DNA of 64,000 nucleotides, taken from the NCBI RefSeq assembly GCF_011813015.1, contig NZ_QHLQ01000011.1:72583-136582 (forward strand). Reading direction: 5' to 3'. The position numbers and the translations under genes are program-made. This document shows, one piece after another, positions 43,381 to 52,353 of the stretch. The stretch comes from Parasedimentitalea denitrificans (lineage in GTDB: Bacteria > Pseudomonadota > Alphaproteobacteria > Rhodobacterales > Rhodobacteraceae). Position 1 is the first letter of the stretch, and each line of letters opens with the position of its first letter. The notes under the pieces are model-generated. The model was not told the origin of the DNA, did no database searches, and saw only the letters and a list, made by a program, of their open reading frames with translations.

Positions 43381-44136
43381 CTACAGCCGAATACAAGAGA
43401 TTAGACGGCCATAGTCTGCTTCTTTTGCGTGGGTTGCGCGTCGGTACGAGAAAAAACGCTCAGGGTCAGAATAGGTGCAGTGCCGGGTCCATTCTGCGCT
43501 GCCGACGTCGGCCTGGCGAAGTTTGTGCAACCCCAGACCCGGAAGGTCGAACTGGTATTTCCCAGACTCTCCATTGGCAAAGAAACGAGCGTTCCCTGGG
43601 TCCTGCTTCATGAAATCATCAAAGAATTCCTCTCCGACTTCATAGGCACGTTGTGAAATGGTTGGTCCGATCACAGCGGCGGTGTTTGCGCGGTTGGCGC
43701 CTAGGGCTTCCATCGCGTCTAATGTGGCCTCTAACACTCCACCTAGTGCGCCACGCCAACCAGCGTGGGCCGCGCCGATGACGCCAGCCTCGAAATCTGC
43801 GAACAGGACTGGTTGGCAATCCGCGGTTAAAATGGACAGGGCGATGCCGGGGACATTGGTCACCATGGCATCCGCTTGCGGGCGATCTGCTGTCGGTGCT
43901 GTTATTGTCACCACATCGGGTGAGTGAACTTGATGAACCCCCGCGAGGGCTGGGCCGTCAACCTGCATGGCCTTGGCCACGCGCGCGCGGTTCATTTTCA
44001 CTGCTTCAGTTTGATCCGAAGACCCGGTTCCGCAATTGAGGCCCAAAAATATCCCTGAAGAGGCGCCACCTCGGCGGGTGAAAAAGCCATGCCTGACCGG
44101 CAAAAGTGTTTCGGAAGTGAGAATTTCCAGCGTCAT
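43381..44136 (-). CDS. pgeF: Peptidoglycan editing factor PgeF (YfiH family)
   Basis: A 251-residue multicopper-fold protein of the YfiH/DUF152 family, which clears mis-incorporated serine from the peptidoglycan precursor UDP-MurNAc-Ser. Motifs: HGFFTRRGGASSG, VHSPDVV, SILTADCQPVLFAD and GAAHAGWRGALGGVLE, which carry the metal-binding histidines and cysteine. The ATG overlaps the midA stop (ATGA at 44133-44136). It is the third gene of the lgt-midA-pgeF operon. Confidence 0.9.
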   Translation of the reverse strand: MTLEILTSETLLPVRHGFFTRRGGASSGIFLGLNCGTGSSDQTEAVKMNRARVAKAMQVDGPALAGVHQVHSPDVVTITAPTADRPQADAMVTNVPGIALSILTADCQPVLFADFEAGVIGAAHAGWRGALGGVLEATLDAMEALGANRANTAAVIGPTISQRAYEVGEEFFDDFMKQDPGNARFFANGESGKYQFDLPGLGLHKLRQADVGSAEWTRHCTYSDPERFFSYRRATHAKEADYGRLISCIRL

Positions 44137-45200
44137 GCGTTCAATCCTGGTGGCGGTGTAGACTGTTTGGGGAATAGTCCCAGTACTTTGAACAGAGTTC
44201 CCATTTCCTGAGGATGGGTCAAGCGCTGATGTGCTGCAATCAGGCTGTCCAAGGTGGTACCAGAGAGCAGTGCAGCCAATGTCTGTGCACGCGCTGTAAT
44301 GCCAAGCCGTTCCAGAAAGACACCCTGCGGTGTTACACGACTGTAGGCGCAGCCAGCGGTTTGGGCTGCCAGTGCCAGTGCCTCAAAATCGACATGAGCT
44401 GTCAGGTCAGCCTGTCCGGGGGTCGTCAGTGGGTCTGTCGATTCGTGACCACGTAGCGCCTGCAAAGTATCGCCTAATGCACGCCAGTCACCGTAGTCGA
44501 TGATCAAAGCTGCCCCACCATGACTGGCGATGCGTTGCGCTATCCTGGCGACTATTGGTGCCGCTGCTTCACAAGTTTCGACCAGGTCGCCGTCGTGGGT
44601 GTCAGCCAGTCGATGGTCAAGTGCGGGTTGCGGGGCCAGAGGGCCGAGACCAAAGGTCAACTCGCCTTGCGCCCTGCCAATACGCTTTTCCCTCCAAGCT
44701 TGACCTTCACGCACGAACTGACGAATGGGCAGCGCATCAAAGAATTCGTTGGCGACCAGCCACAAGGGCTGATCAGGCAGCAAATCTACCGTGTCATGCC
44801 ATTGTACCTGATAGGCGCTTAGTGCGTCCTGTTGTTTAGCCTGCAAGGTGGGGGAGGCTTCGACCAAAACAATCTGGGCCGCTTCGTGAAAGCCGGGAAC
44901 CGATTTGGTGGCCCGCAGCAGATCGGCCATCAGGGTGCCGCGCCCAGGGCCAAGTTCAGCGAGCGTAAAAGCAACAGGGGATCCCTGCTCGAGCCAGCTT
45001 TGGGCCAAAGACAGGCCTAACATTTCGCCAAACATCTGGCTGATTTCGGGGGCGGTGATGAAGTCACCACCCGAGCCCAGAGGATCGCGGGTGGTGTAGT
45101 ATCCGTATTTGGGGTTCAGCAGACACTCGTTCATGTAGTCGGCGACCGACAGAGGGCCGTCAGCGTCGATCCGCGCGATAAGATAATCTTGCAGGCTCAT
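44133..45200 (-). CDS. MidA/NDUFAF7-family SAM-dependent methyltransferase
   Basis: A 355-residue class I methyltransferase (DUF185 / COG1565). Family landmarks: [59 protein letters not shown] (SAM site) and [16 protein letters not shown]. Mitochondrial homologues methylate an arginine of complex I subunit NDUFS2; a similar role is plausible here. The ATG at 45200 overlaps the lgt stop as ATGA and has the family N-terminus; a longer frame would run into lgt. Confidence 0.88.
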   Translation of the reverse strand: MSLQDYLIARIDADGPLSVADYMNECLLNPKYGYYTTRDPLGSGGDFITAPEISQMFGEMLGLSLAQSWLEQGSPVAFTLAELGPGRGTLMADLLRATKSVPGFHEAAQIVLVEASPTLQAKQQDALSAYQVQWHDTVDLLPDQPLWLVANEFFDALPIRQFVREGQAWREKRIGRAQGELTFGLGPLAPQPALDHRLADTHDGDLVETCEAAAPIVARIAQRIASHGGAALIIDYGDWRALGDTLQALRGHESTDPLTTPGQADLTAHVDFEALALAAQTAGCAYSRVTPQGVFLERLGITARAQTLAALLSGTTLDSLIAAHQRLTHPQEMGTLFKVLGLFPKQSTPPPGLNA

Positions 45201-46096
45201 GCCAGTCTCGTTGCATTGGAGTGGGCACGTAGAACGAAAAAGACACCAATTATGATCATCGGAAGGGACAACATTTGGCCCTGAGTGATGCCGATCCCTT
45301 CGATTTGCCATGCCAGCCCCAGTGGGTTGCCGGGCGAAATGAACTGAGCGTCGGGCTGGCGGACAAATTCAACAAGAAAACGTGCGGCGCCATAGGTCGC
45401 AAGAAAGACACCAAGAACAAGCCCAGGCTTGTGAAAGGCGCCACGACGGTAGGCCAACCACACAAGCACAACGCTGAGAAAAAGCCCCTCGATCATGGCT
45501 TCGTACAATTGCGATGGATGGCGCGCGCAGATTTCCCCTACGGCCTGACCACAGTCCTGGGCTGCGTAGCCTGGAAATGCAACGCCCCATGGCAGATCGG
45601 TGGGGCGCCCCCAAAGCTCGGCGTTGACGAAATTGGCCAACCGACCAAGGAGCAAACCCGGTGCCACCGTGTGTGCCACCAGATCCGCCATGCCAAGTTT
45701 TGGGATGTTATGGCGAGACGCGAAGATCCAGCTGGCAACAATAACGCCAACCAAGCCGCCGTGAAAGGCCATTCCTCCCTCCCAAACTCGTAGGATTTGC
45801 AGGGGATCAGATAGGTAGGTGCCGGATCCGTAAAACAGCACGTAGCCCAAGCGCCCGCCCAAGATCACACCCAGAATGATCCAGGTCAGCAGATCCTCGA
45901 CCTGTTCGGGTCGCATAGGCGGTGTTTGGTTGGGCCACAGTGCAGGACGTTTCAAAGCCGTAACTGCCAGCTGCCAAGCGATGACAATGCCGATTATATA
46001 GGCCAGCGCGTACCAGCGCAGGGCGAATTCCATTCCGCCTAGGGAAATCGAAAAAATCTCGGGCGAGAGGTCGGGAAATTGGATCATTGCTTGCAT
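45197..46096 (-). CDS. lgt: Prolipoprotein diacylglyceryl transferase
   Basis: Attaches diacylglycerol to the lipobox cysteine of prolipoproteins at the inner membrane. 299 residues, seven helices; [18 protein letters not shown] near the N-terminus, [25 protein letters not shown] with the essential histidine, and the Lgt signature [20 protein letters not shown]. First gene of an ATGA-coupled operon with midA and pgeF. Divergent from ubiK. Confidence 0.95.
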   Translation of the reverse strand: MQAMIQFPDLSPEIFSISLGGMEFALRWYALAYIIGIVIAWQLAVTALKRPALWPNQTPPMRPEQVEDLLTWIILGVILGGRLGYVLFYGSGTYLSDPLQILRVWEGGMAFHGGLVGVIVASWIFASRHNIPKLGMADLVAHTVAPGLLLGRLANFVNAELWGRPTDLPWGVAFPGYAAQDCGQAVGEICARHPSQLYEAMIEGLFLSVVLVWLAYRRGAFHKPGLVLGVFLATYGAARFLVEFVRQPDAQFISPGNPLGLAWQIEGIGITQGQMLSLPMIIIGVFFVLRAHSNATRLA

Positions 46097-46193
46097 GGAT
46101 GAGTGAATGCCTGTGCTGAGGTAATAAAGTCAACGTCTTGTCGTCGGTCGATTGCTTGCCCATATAGGGGTTAAGCCGGATATGGAGAAGACG

Positions 46194-46442
46194 ATGCAGA
46201 CACGAAATAAGATCATGGATGACATTTCGCAGCTTATGACTAACGCCATGGGCGTGGCCCAAGGTGCTAAGGATGAAGCAGAAACTGCGATGAAAGGGTT
46301 GATGGACCGCTGGTTGGCTGATCGCGACTTTGTGACTCGTGAAGAGTTCGACGCGGTGCGTGCGATGGCCCAGAAGGCCCGTGAAGAGAACGAAGCACTC
46401 AAGGTGCGTCTGGATGCACTTGAGGCTGGCTCCAAAAACTGA
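46194..46442 (+). CDS. ubiK: UbiK-type accessory factor (BMFP domain)
   Basis: An 82-residue coiled-coil protein of the BMFP/UbiK family, which assists ubiquinone synthesis and can associate with membranes. It has NKIMDDISQLMTNAMGVAQGAKDEAE and the C-terminal FVTREEFDAVRAMAQKAREENEALKVRLDALE that forms the trimeric coil. GGAG six bases before ATG 46194 fixes the start. Confidence 0.85.
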   Translation: MQTRNKIMDDISQLMTNAMGVAQGAKDEAETAMKGLMDRWLADRDFVTREEFDAVRAMAQKAREENEALKVRLDALEAGSKN

Positions 46443-46794
46443 CACCTGCCAGCGCTGCCTGTGCGTCCTTTGGGAGGCCCGACGGGGTGAAGGCAGCGCA
46501 TGGACCAGCCTGGAAAGGTTGGATATGAGTATTTTTAGCAAAAAGAAGCGCAATTGCGCGCTTGTGAAAATGTCGGGAAGACCGCCGATGGAGTAGCGCG
46601 CCACTATATTGCGCTGAAATTCCAGTCATCCACAACTTATTGCAGTTATCCCCAAAATAAGGGTTGCCACAGCGGCCCTGTGGTCCCACCATATTTTGTA
46701 TGGATACGGGGGCTAAACCCCGGCCAATAGAGCAATCAACTAGTGATTGAGGGCGTGGGGCTCTGTGTCGCTAGTGATTCAGTGAGGTGGCACC
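46443..46794 (+). other. Gene-free region before the ybjN-like gene
   Basis: About 350 bases with no supported gene; a 23-codon frame at 46525-46596 has a plausible ribosome site but is too short to call. Contents: two DnaA-box-like nonamers TCATCCACA (46626-46634) and TTATCCCCA (46646-46654), each one base off consensus, and a 9-bp direct repeat CTAGTGATT at 46740-46748 and 46771-46779 close to the next gene. The first copy also forms CAATCA-N5-TGATTG. Probably regulatory. Confidence 0.4.
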
Positions 46795-47295
46795 ATGACC
46801 GTTTCAGAGCATCATTTGGAAGATGATATTCATCCAATTGATATCGTCGAACATCTGGCTTCCAATCACGATTGGGAATTTGATCGTATTGGCGACGACC
46901 AGATCGCCATGGCGGTCGAGGCGCAGTGGCGGACCTATTCGCTGACACTGGCCTGGTCAAGCTATGACGAGACACTGCGCATGGTGTGCAGTTTTGAAAT
47001 GGAGCCGCCAGAAGATAAGCTGCCCAAGCTGTACGAGCTGCTGAACAAGATGAACGACGAGTGCTGGACCGGGGCCTTTACCTATTGGGCTAAGCAGAAA
47101 CTGATGGTTTATCGCTACGGGCTGGTACTGACCGGTGGCAAAATTGCAGGGCCGGAACAGATCGACACTATGATTACGAACGCGGTCAGCGGTGCTGAAC
47201 GGTTTTACCCAGCTATTCAGTTGATGGTCTGGGGAGGCCGTACGCCAGAAGATGCGATGCAAGTCGCCATTGCAGAGGCCTATGGCCGCGCGTAA
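46795..47295 (+). CDS. YbjN-domain protein
   Basis: A 166-residue cytoplasmic protein with the YbjN (type III secretion chaperone-like) fold: IDIVEHLASNHDWEFDRIGDDQIAMAVEAQW, then LPKLYELLNKMNDECWTGAFTYW. In alphaproteobacteria this family usually lies next to proC, as here (proC begins 39 bases downstream). The function is not established; chaperone-like binding to a protein partner is likely. The gap before it holds direct repeats that may be operators. Confidence 0.83.
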   Translation: MTVSEHHLEDDIHPIDIVEHLASNHDWEFDRIGDDQIAMAVEAQWRTYSLTLAWSSYDETLRMVCSFEMEPPEDKLPKLYELLNKMNDECWTGAFTYWAKQKLMVYRYGLVLTGGKIAGPEQIDTMITNAVSGAERFYPAIQLMVWGGRTPEDAMQVAIAEAYGRA

Positions 47296-47334
47296 CACTC
47301 TGCCCTGAACTGAATGTCAGAGAGGGGCGAGCAG

Positions 47335-48150
47335 ATGGACATGTCAGATATTGCAGCGCGGGGGCTGGTTCTTCTGGGCTGCGGCAAGATGGGATCGGCG
47401 ATGTTGGCCGGGTGGCTTGAGGGCGGTCTACCAGCCAGCTCGGTCTCGGTGATTGATCCCTATCCATCAGACTGGCTGCAAGACACAGGCGTTTTGATCA
47501 ACCAATCACTGCCTGCTTCACCGGCCATTGTGCTGATCGCGGTCAAGCCTCAGATGATGGGTGCAGCATTGCCAAATCTGCAACTTCTGGGTGGTGGAGG
47601 AACCTTGTTTATCTCTGTCGCTGCAGGCACTTCGATTGCCACATTCGAAGACATTCTGGGGGCGGGCACTCCTATAGTGCGGGCCATGCCCAATACGCCC
47701 GCGGCGATCCGCCGGGGTATCACAGCAATCATCGGTAACGATACGGCTTCTGCAATTGATCTGGATGGTGCTGAATTGCTGCTGTCTGCTGTCGGGCAGG
47801 TGGTGCGCTTGGACAGTGAAACGCAGATGGATGCAGTGACCGGCGTTAGCGGGTCCGGACCGGCCTATGTGTTTCACCTGATCGAAACACTGGCCGCAGC
47901 AGGCGAAGCACAGGGGCTTCCGGCTGAACTGGCAATGCAACTGGCCAAAGCTACTGTCGCGGGGGCAGGTGCTCTGGCCGAGGCCGCAGAAGAGAACCCC
48001 AGCCAGTTGCGCGTCAATGTCACCAGCCCCAATGGCACCACCCAGGCGGCGCTTGAGGTGCTGATGGACGAGGGTGATGGCTTTCCTACACTGCTGAACC
48101 GCGCTGTTGGGGCCGCAACCAACCGATCTAAGGAGCTATCGCGTGGCTGA
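47335..48150 (+). CDS. proC: Pyrroline-5-carboxylate reductase
   Basis: Last step of proline synthesis: NAD(P)H reduction of pyrroline-5-carboxylate. 271 residues: Rossmann LVLLGCGKMGSAMLAGWL, VKPQMM, MPNTPAAIRRG, and the ProC signature region TGVSGSGPAYVFHLIE with the C-terminal helices NVTSPNGTTQAALEVL. ATG 47335 follows GAGAGGGG; an ATG two codons later is possible. It overlaps the next gene by eight bases. Confidence 0.93.
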   Translation: MDMSDIAARGLVLLGCGKMGSAMLAGWLEGGLPASSVSVIDPYPSDWLQDTGVLINQSLPASPAIVLIAVKPQMMGAALPNLQLLGGGGTLFISVAAGTSIATFEDILGAGTPIVRAMPNTPAAIRRGITAIIGNDTASAIDLDGAELLLSAVGQVVRLDSETQMDAVTGVSGSGPAYVFHLIETLAAAGEAQGLPAELAMQLAKATVAGAGALAEAAEENPSQLRVNVTSPNGTTQAALEVLMDEGDGFPTLLNRAVGAATNRSKELSRG

Positions 48151-48481
48151 GATTACTTTTGATGAGTTTTTGAAAGTGGATGTACGAGTTGGTACGGTGC
48201 TGCGGGCCGAACCATACCCAGAGGCCCGTAAGCCGGCGATTAAGTTGTGGATCGACTTTGGCGACGAGATTGGTGAGAAAAAAACTTCGGCGCAGATTAC
48301 CGCCCATTACCAGCCGGAGACATTAATTGGTAAGCAGGTGATGGCCGTGGTCAATTTTCCACCACGTCAGATCGGTAAGTTCATGTCCGAGGTTCTAGTG
48401 CTTGGGTTGCCCGATGAAGGTGGCGAAATTCGCCTGATTGGACCGGATTGCCAGGTGCCCTTGGGCGGAAGGATGCATTGA
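48143..48481 (+). CDS. csaA: CsaA-like tRNA-binding-domain protein
   Basis: A 112-residue dimeric OB-fold protein with secretion-chaperone and tRNA-binding properties known for CsaA. Features: FDEFLKVDVRVGTVLRAEPYPEARKPAIKLWIDFG and KQVMAVVNFPPRQIGKFMSEVLVLG, the typical tRNA_bind core. The start is GTG at 48143, eight bases after AAGGAG and overlapping the proC stop by eight bases; an apparent upstream TTG lies inside proC and is not credible. The stop shares one base with the next ATG (TGATG). Confidence 0.9.
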   Translation: MAEITFDEFLKVDVRVGTVLRAEPYPEARKPAIKLWIDFGDEIGEKKTSAQITAHYQPETLIGKQVMAVVNFPPRQIGKFMSEVLVLGLPDEGGEIRLIGPDCQVPLGGRMH

Positions 48482-49431
48482 TGCGAGTATTGTTGTCACG
48501 GCCGCTGACGGCCGAGGTCGAGGCGCGCGCGCGGGCAGAGTTCGATGTCGAAATTCGCAGCAGCACTGCGGTGATGAGCGTAGATGAAATGCACCGTGCG
48601 CTGGTTGAGTTCGACGTGGTGATGCCGACGCTTGGGGATGCCTTCGATGCTGGTGTCTTTTCAACGGCACCTGAACCTCGGTGTAAACTGTTGGCCAATT
48701 TTGGCGTTGGGTACAATCACATTGATGTTGCAGCGGCGATGGCTGCGGGCATTGAAGTGACCAACACACCCGGAGCGGTGACCGATGCCACAGCGGACAT
48801 AGCCATGACACTGATGCTGATGTCGGCGCGCCGCGCGAGCGAGGGCGAACGGCTGGTGCGCTCGGGGCAGTGGCAGGGATGGCACCCCACCCAATTGCTA
48901 GGACAACACCTGAGCGGCAAGCATGTTGGCATTGTCGGCATGGGGCGAATTGGGCAGGCAATTGCACGACGCTGCCATTTTGGCTTTGGTATGAAGGTAA
49001 GTTATCTAGCCCGCAGCGCGAAAGAGTTGGACTTTGAAGCTCAGCGTGCGGAGAGTTTGCTACAGATAGCGGCAGACGTTGATGTGCTGGTGACCGCCGT
49101 GCCGGGCGGGGCAGAAACGCGGCATATGATCGACGGTGAAGTTCTGTCGGCCATGCGGCCTTGGGCTCATCTGATCAACATCGCCCGTGGTGAGGTGATC
49201 GATGAGGCGGCCTTGATCGCTGCGTTGCAGGCTGGGCAAATCGCAGGTGCAGGGCTGGATGTCTATGAGTTCGAGCCAGAGGTTCCGCAGGCGCTGATGG
49301 CATTGGACAATGTCAGCCTGTTGCCACACCTGGGCACGGCAACCGAAGAGGTGCGCAGCAACATGGGCCATATGGTTCTGGATAACATCGCCGCATTTGC
49401 CGCAGGACAGAAACTGCCTAATCCTGTTTGA
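48481..49431 (+). CDS. D-2-hydroxyacid dehydrogenase (glyoxylate/hydroxypyruvate reductase type)
   Basis: A 316-residue NAD(P)-dependent 2-hydroxyacid dehydrogenase. Substrate half: LLANFGVGYNHIDVAAA; cofactor half: KHVGIVGMGRIGQAIARR; catalytic arginine in INIARGEVIDEAAL, glutamate in DVYEFEPEVP, and histidine in LLPHLGTATEEVR. The subgroup is close to glyoxylate reductase GyaR. Glyoxylate made by the ureide genes could be a substrate, but that is only a suggestion. It ends the proC operon and is followed by an extragenic hairpin. Confidence 0.87.
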   Translation: MRVLLSRPLTAEVEARARAEFDVEIRSSTAVMSVDEMHRALVEFDVVMPTLGDAFDAGVFSTAPEPRCKLLANFGVGYNHIDVAAAMAAGIEVTNTPGAVTDATADIAMTLMLMSARRASEGERLVRSGQWQGWHPTQLLGQHLSGKHVGIVGMGRIGQAIARRCHFGFGMKVSYLARSAKELDFEAQRAESLLQIAADVDVLVTAVPGGAETRHMIDGEVLSAMRPWAHLINIARGEVIDEAALIAALQAGQIAGAGLDVYEFEPEVPQALMALDNVSLLPHLGTATEEVRSNMGHMVLDNIAAFAAGQKLPNPV

Positions 49432-49439
49432 GGGTATGA

Positions 49440-49485
49440 TTTGGGGCGCTGCCCCAAACCCCGGAGTGTTTTCAAAAAAATGAAG
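49440..49485. repeat. Extragenic hairpin/CCCCGGAGTGTTT repeat, copy 4
   Basis: TTTGGGGC-GCT-GCCCCAAA (49440-49458) followed by CCCCGGAGTGTTTTCAAAAAAATGAAG. Same layout as the copies at 27464 and 41743. It lies between the convergent dehydrogenase and thymidine kinase genes and, with the T-rich TGTTTT, could end transcription on the plus strand. Confidence 0.6.
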
Positions 49486-49506
49486 GCTCAGTACGGGCGC
49501 GCGGTC

Positions 49507-50097
49507 CTATCTGGCGGATAGATCGCCGACTGATTCGCGCCAATGGCGGCGGCATAGCGAAACATATGTTTCATTGCCGCCGATTTGCACTTGCTCCCCT
49601 TGGGTGATGGCATTGCCGTCTTCATCCTGCCTGATCACCATTGTGGCCTTGCGGCCACAGCGACAGATGGTGCGAACCTCTCGCATTTCGTCTGCTAGTG
49701 CCAGCAGCGCCGCTGATCCGGGAAACAACTGACCTTGGAAGTCGACGCGCAATCCGTAGCACAATACAGGCAGCTTCAGATCATCAACTGCTCGGGCCAG
49801 CTGCCACACCTGTTCTGAGGACAGGAACTGCGCTTCATCAACAAAAACACAGGCGATTTTTCCCTGCTCTACACGCGCGCTCACCATCTCGAACAAATCG
49901 TCCGTCGGCGAAAACATATCCGCCTCGGCGCCAATACCGATGCGCGATGCAATGCGACCTGTTCCGGCTCTGTCATCAAGCTGTGCGGTCAGCAGGTAGG
50001 TGTCCATGTTGTTTTCGCGATAATTGTGCGAGGCCTGAAGCAGAATCGTCGATTTGCCGGCGTTCATGGTTGAATAGTTGAAATAGAGTTTTGCCAT
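49507..50097 (-). CDS. tdk: Thymidine kinase
   Basis: Salvages thymidine to dTMP. 196 residues of the type II (TK1-like) class: P-loop STMNAGKSTILLQ (9-21), FVDEAQFL with the catalytic glutamate, and the zinc-binding cysteines in ICRCGRKA and SLCRRHW. The substrate lasso lies around NETYVSLC. Monocistronic. Confidence 0.93.
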   Translation of the reverse strand: MAKLYFNYSTMNAGKSTILLQASHNYRENNMDTYLLTAQLDDRAGTGRIASRIGIGAEADMFSPTDDLFEMVSARVEQGKIACVFVDEAQFLSSEQVWQLARAVDDLKLPVLCYGLRVDFQGQLFPGSAALLALADEMREVRTICRCGRKATMVIRQDEDGNAITQGEQVQIGGNETYVSLCRRHWRESVGDLSAR

Positions 50098-50471
50098 GGG
50101 CGTGGTTTAGCGCCTGGGTCGCAGGGTTGAAACCTCAATTGCGATGTTCGGCGAAGATTACCCAAGCAGCAGGACGGATAAAATAAGCGCCGCCTGTCTG
50201 TTTTTTCCATTCCGGGCGGAACGACCCTGGGGATGGACGGATCAAGACAAAACAAGCGACGCTTTTGACCGAAAAAGCGGCCAAGGATCAGGATACTCAC
50301 TCACTCCTAGTCCCTATTGGGCACCAAATGGGGAAATTCCATTCTTCACTCTTTAAGCTCCCTTATACCTGAGGGATAGCAAAGGTATTGCATTTCGATT
50401 ACAAGGCAATAATGGGAAAAAGATCAGGCGGTTCCCCATGGAGCGCCAGAGCATAAGCCGGGGCGGTATTG
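50098..50471. other. Intergenic region between tdk and a CII-like gene
   Basis: About 370 bases, divergent. No convincing gene. It contains an interrupted palindrome TATTGC (near 50383) and GCAATA (near 50404) about 70 bases before the downstream ATG, in an AT-rich segment likely to hold a promoter. Confidence 0.35.
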
Positions 50472-50930
50472 ATGGCGGAAATAGGCACTTATCTAAAGAA
50501 ACATACAGAGGCCCTGGTAAAGGATGTGGGAATCGAGGCGGCTTGCCAGATTACCGGAAAGTCCAAGGCGACTTTGGGGCGGTACTATTCCGACAACGCA
50601 GAACATGCGGATCGCTTTATGCCGGTTGATGCCGTAGCCAAGCTGGAACAGGAATCCTCTTTTCCACATGTGACATCTGCCCTTGCAGATCTCAAAAAGA
50701 TCTCGTTGTCGTATGATGACCGCAGACCAAACACGTCAGATAGTGGTGGCGTGAATTCTGACGTCATTGCCCTAAGCCAGCGGTTTGCCATGCTGATGAG
50801 TGAATACCAGTCAGCGATGGAAGACGGAATTATCACCGTAAACGAAGCCAAGCGTCTGCTACGGGAAACGGTAAACCTGCAACATGTCTTGATCGACATG
50901 AAATTGCACCTGGAAGAAGAAAGCGCCTGA
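50472..50930 (+). CDS. Small regulator-like protein resembling phage CII-type factors
   Basis: A 152-residue cytoplasmic protein. The N-terminus (about 1-60) reads TYLKKHTEALVKDVGIEAACQITGKSKATLGRYYSDNAEHADRFMPVDAVAKLEQES and looks like a helix-turn-helix followed by the MPVDAVAKLE block of phage regulatory CII-like proteins. The C-terminal half is helical (VNEAKRLLRETVNLQHVLIDMKLHLEEE) and may oligomerise. No other phage genes are nearby. GGGGCGG precedes the start. Function as a DNA-binding protein is inferred. Confidence 0.6.
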   Translation: MAEIGTYLKKHTEALVKDVGIEAACQITGKSKATLGRYYSDNAEHADRFMPVDAVAKLEQESSFPHVTSALADLKKISLSYDDRRPNTSDSGGVNSDVIALSQRFAMLMSEYQSAMEDGIITVNEAKRLLRETVNLQHVLIDMKLHLEEESA

Positions 50931-50974
50931 AGCATCTGCTTTGAGCGATCAGTTCACGAAAAAGTCCTGTATCA

Positions 50975-51013
50975 GCATAAATGAGCCGTCCACGATTGAT
51001 CGAGGACGGCTCA
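50975..51013 (-). terminator. Hairpin terminator after the ketoacyl-synthase III homologue
   Basis: TGAGCCGTCC (50982-50991) and GGACGGCTCA (51004-51013) form a perfect 10-bp stem with a 12-base loop. On the minus strand TTTATG follows. It lies 22 bases beyond the synthase stop and is likely its terminator. Confidence 0.6.
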
Positions 51014-51034
51014 AACAAAATAGATCAAGGTCGC

Positions 51035-52159
51035 TTAGCCTTCTCGACGCAGGATGACTGAGCCGACCGAATAGCCTGCGCCGAATGAACAGATCAGACC
51101 CAAGTCACCTACGGACAAATCGCCAGAGTGCTGTGAGAATGCGATAATCGAGCCAGCAGACGACGTGTTGGCATAGTCTTGCAGGATATTGGGCTGTTCA
51201 CCCGGCTCGGGCGTGCGGCCGAGCACTTTTTTACCAATAAAATCGTTCATCGCTTTGTTGGCCTGATGCAGCCACAGGCGTTTCAGGTCGGTGTTGGCAA
51301 TGTCATTGTCAGCCATGTGGCCTGCAATGTGCTTGCTCACCATGGGCAGAACTTCTTTGAACACTTTGCGACCATTCTGCATGAATTGCATGTCGCGGCG
51401 GTCCTTTACCCCATCCGGGCGTGAGCGGCGCAGATAGCCATTGTTGTTGCGAATGTTGTTTGAGAACAGCGTGGCACAGCGTGTCGATAGGATTTCAAAA
51501 TGTGCGCCCCGCACATCTTCCTTGCGTTCGATCAAGGTTGCGGTGGCCACGTCGCCAAAGATGAAATGACAATCCCGGTCGCGCCATTCCAGATGCCCCG
51601 AGCAGATTTCGGGGTTGACGACCAGCGCCGAACGGACGGAACCGGAGCGCACCATATCGGCCGCAGCCTGAATACCAAAGGTGGCCGAGGAGCAGGCGAC
51701 GTTCATGTCAAAAGCAAAGCCCGGACAGCCCAACAGTTGCTGGATTTCAATCGCCACAGCTGGGTAAGCGCGCTCCAGATTTGATGCCGCGCAGATCACC
51801 AGATCCACGTCGGCCGCTGTGCGCCCGGCCTGCTTCAGCGCCTTGTGTGCTGCGTCCAGCGCCATTTCCGCCATGATAGACGGTTCATCATCACTGCGTT
51901 GGCGCAGTTGCGGGTACATAATGTCGGGGTCCAGCACGCCGGTCTTGTCCATCACATAACGCTGGTTAATACCGCTGGCCTTTAGGATGAACTCTTCTGA
52001 CGAATGCGCCAGAGCGTCCATCTCACCCGCCTCAATCGCTTCGGCATTTTTTGCGTTGGTGCGGTCGGCGTAGGCGTTAAACGCCTCGACCAATTCAGCG
52101 TTTGTGATGATCAGCGAGGGGGTGAAGACCCCGGTGCCGGTAATGGCAGGAGTATACAT
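51035..52159 (-). CDS. Beta-ketoacyl-ACP synthase III homologue, long form
   Basis: A 374-residue thiolase-fold condensing enzyme of the FabH type. The triad is visible: C156 in NVACSSATFG, H298 in WLHQANKAMND and N331 in DYANTSSAGS. It is longer than E. coli FabH (317) because of an insert around 30-55 and another near 225-262 (NNIRNNNGYLRRSRPDGVKDRRD). This long subgroup is known in Proteobacteria beside a normal FabH and may start fatty-acid chains from medium acyl-CoA or act in a secondary pathway. It is not in a fatty-acid operon here. Confidence 0.83.
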   Translation of the reverse strand: MYTPAITGTGVFTPSLIITNAELVEAFNAYADRTNAKNAEAIEAGEMDALAHSSEEFILKASGINQRYVMDKTGVLDPDIMYPQLRQRSDDEPSIMAEMALDAAHKALKQAGRTAADVDLVICAASNLERAYPAVAIEIQQLLGCPGFAFDMNVACSSATFGIQAAADMVRSGSVRSALVVNPEICSGHLEWRDRDCHFIFGDVATATLIERKEDVRGAHFEILSTRCATLFSNNIRNNNGYLRRSRPDGVKDRRDMQFMQNGRKVFKEVLPMVSKHIAGHMADNDIANTDLKRLWLHQANKAMNDFIGKKVLGRTPEPGEQPNILQDYANTSSAGSIIAFSQHSGDLSVGDLGLICSFGAGYSVGSVILRREG

Positions 52160-52301
52160 GTGTTGGAACTCTGGCTGGTTCAGGGTGCTTACGATTTGGT
52201 CACTTTAGATAGGGGAGGTCAAGGTCAGGGCGCAGGTTCCGCAGGGGAAGTTCAGAAGGCACCGGCACAGCTCGGCCCCGTAAAGCTGCCAATTGTAAAA
52301 G

Positions 52302-52332
52302 AAAACCCCGGCCGCACGGACCGGGGTTTTTT
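52302..52332 (-). terminator. Terminator of carB
   Basis: AAAACCCCGG and CCGGGGTTTT form a perfect 10-bp stem around a nine-base loop. On the minus strand it is followed by CTTTTAC, just beyond the carB stop; the plus side also has T residues. A clear intrinsic terminator separating carB from the synthase gene. Confidence 0.85.
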
Positions 52333-52353
52333 GACATACAATCAGGGGGCGGA

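Noticed and set aside
44041..44055. A further copy of the TATTTTTGG extragenic repeat inside pgeF
   Set aside because: The match is short and encodes the conserved GIFLGLNC segment, so it is coincidental.
46525..46596. A 23-codon frame beginning MSIFSKKKRN with a fair ribosome site
   Set aside because: Too short to separate from chance without conservation data.
46626..46654. A replication origin at the DnaA-like boxes
   Set aside because: Only two imperfect boxes, no AT-rich unwinding element and no origin-linked genes beside it.
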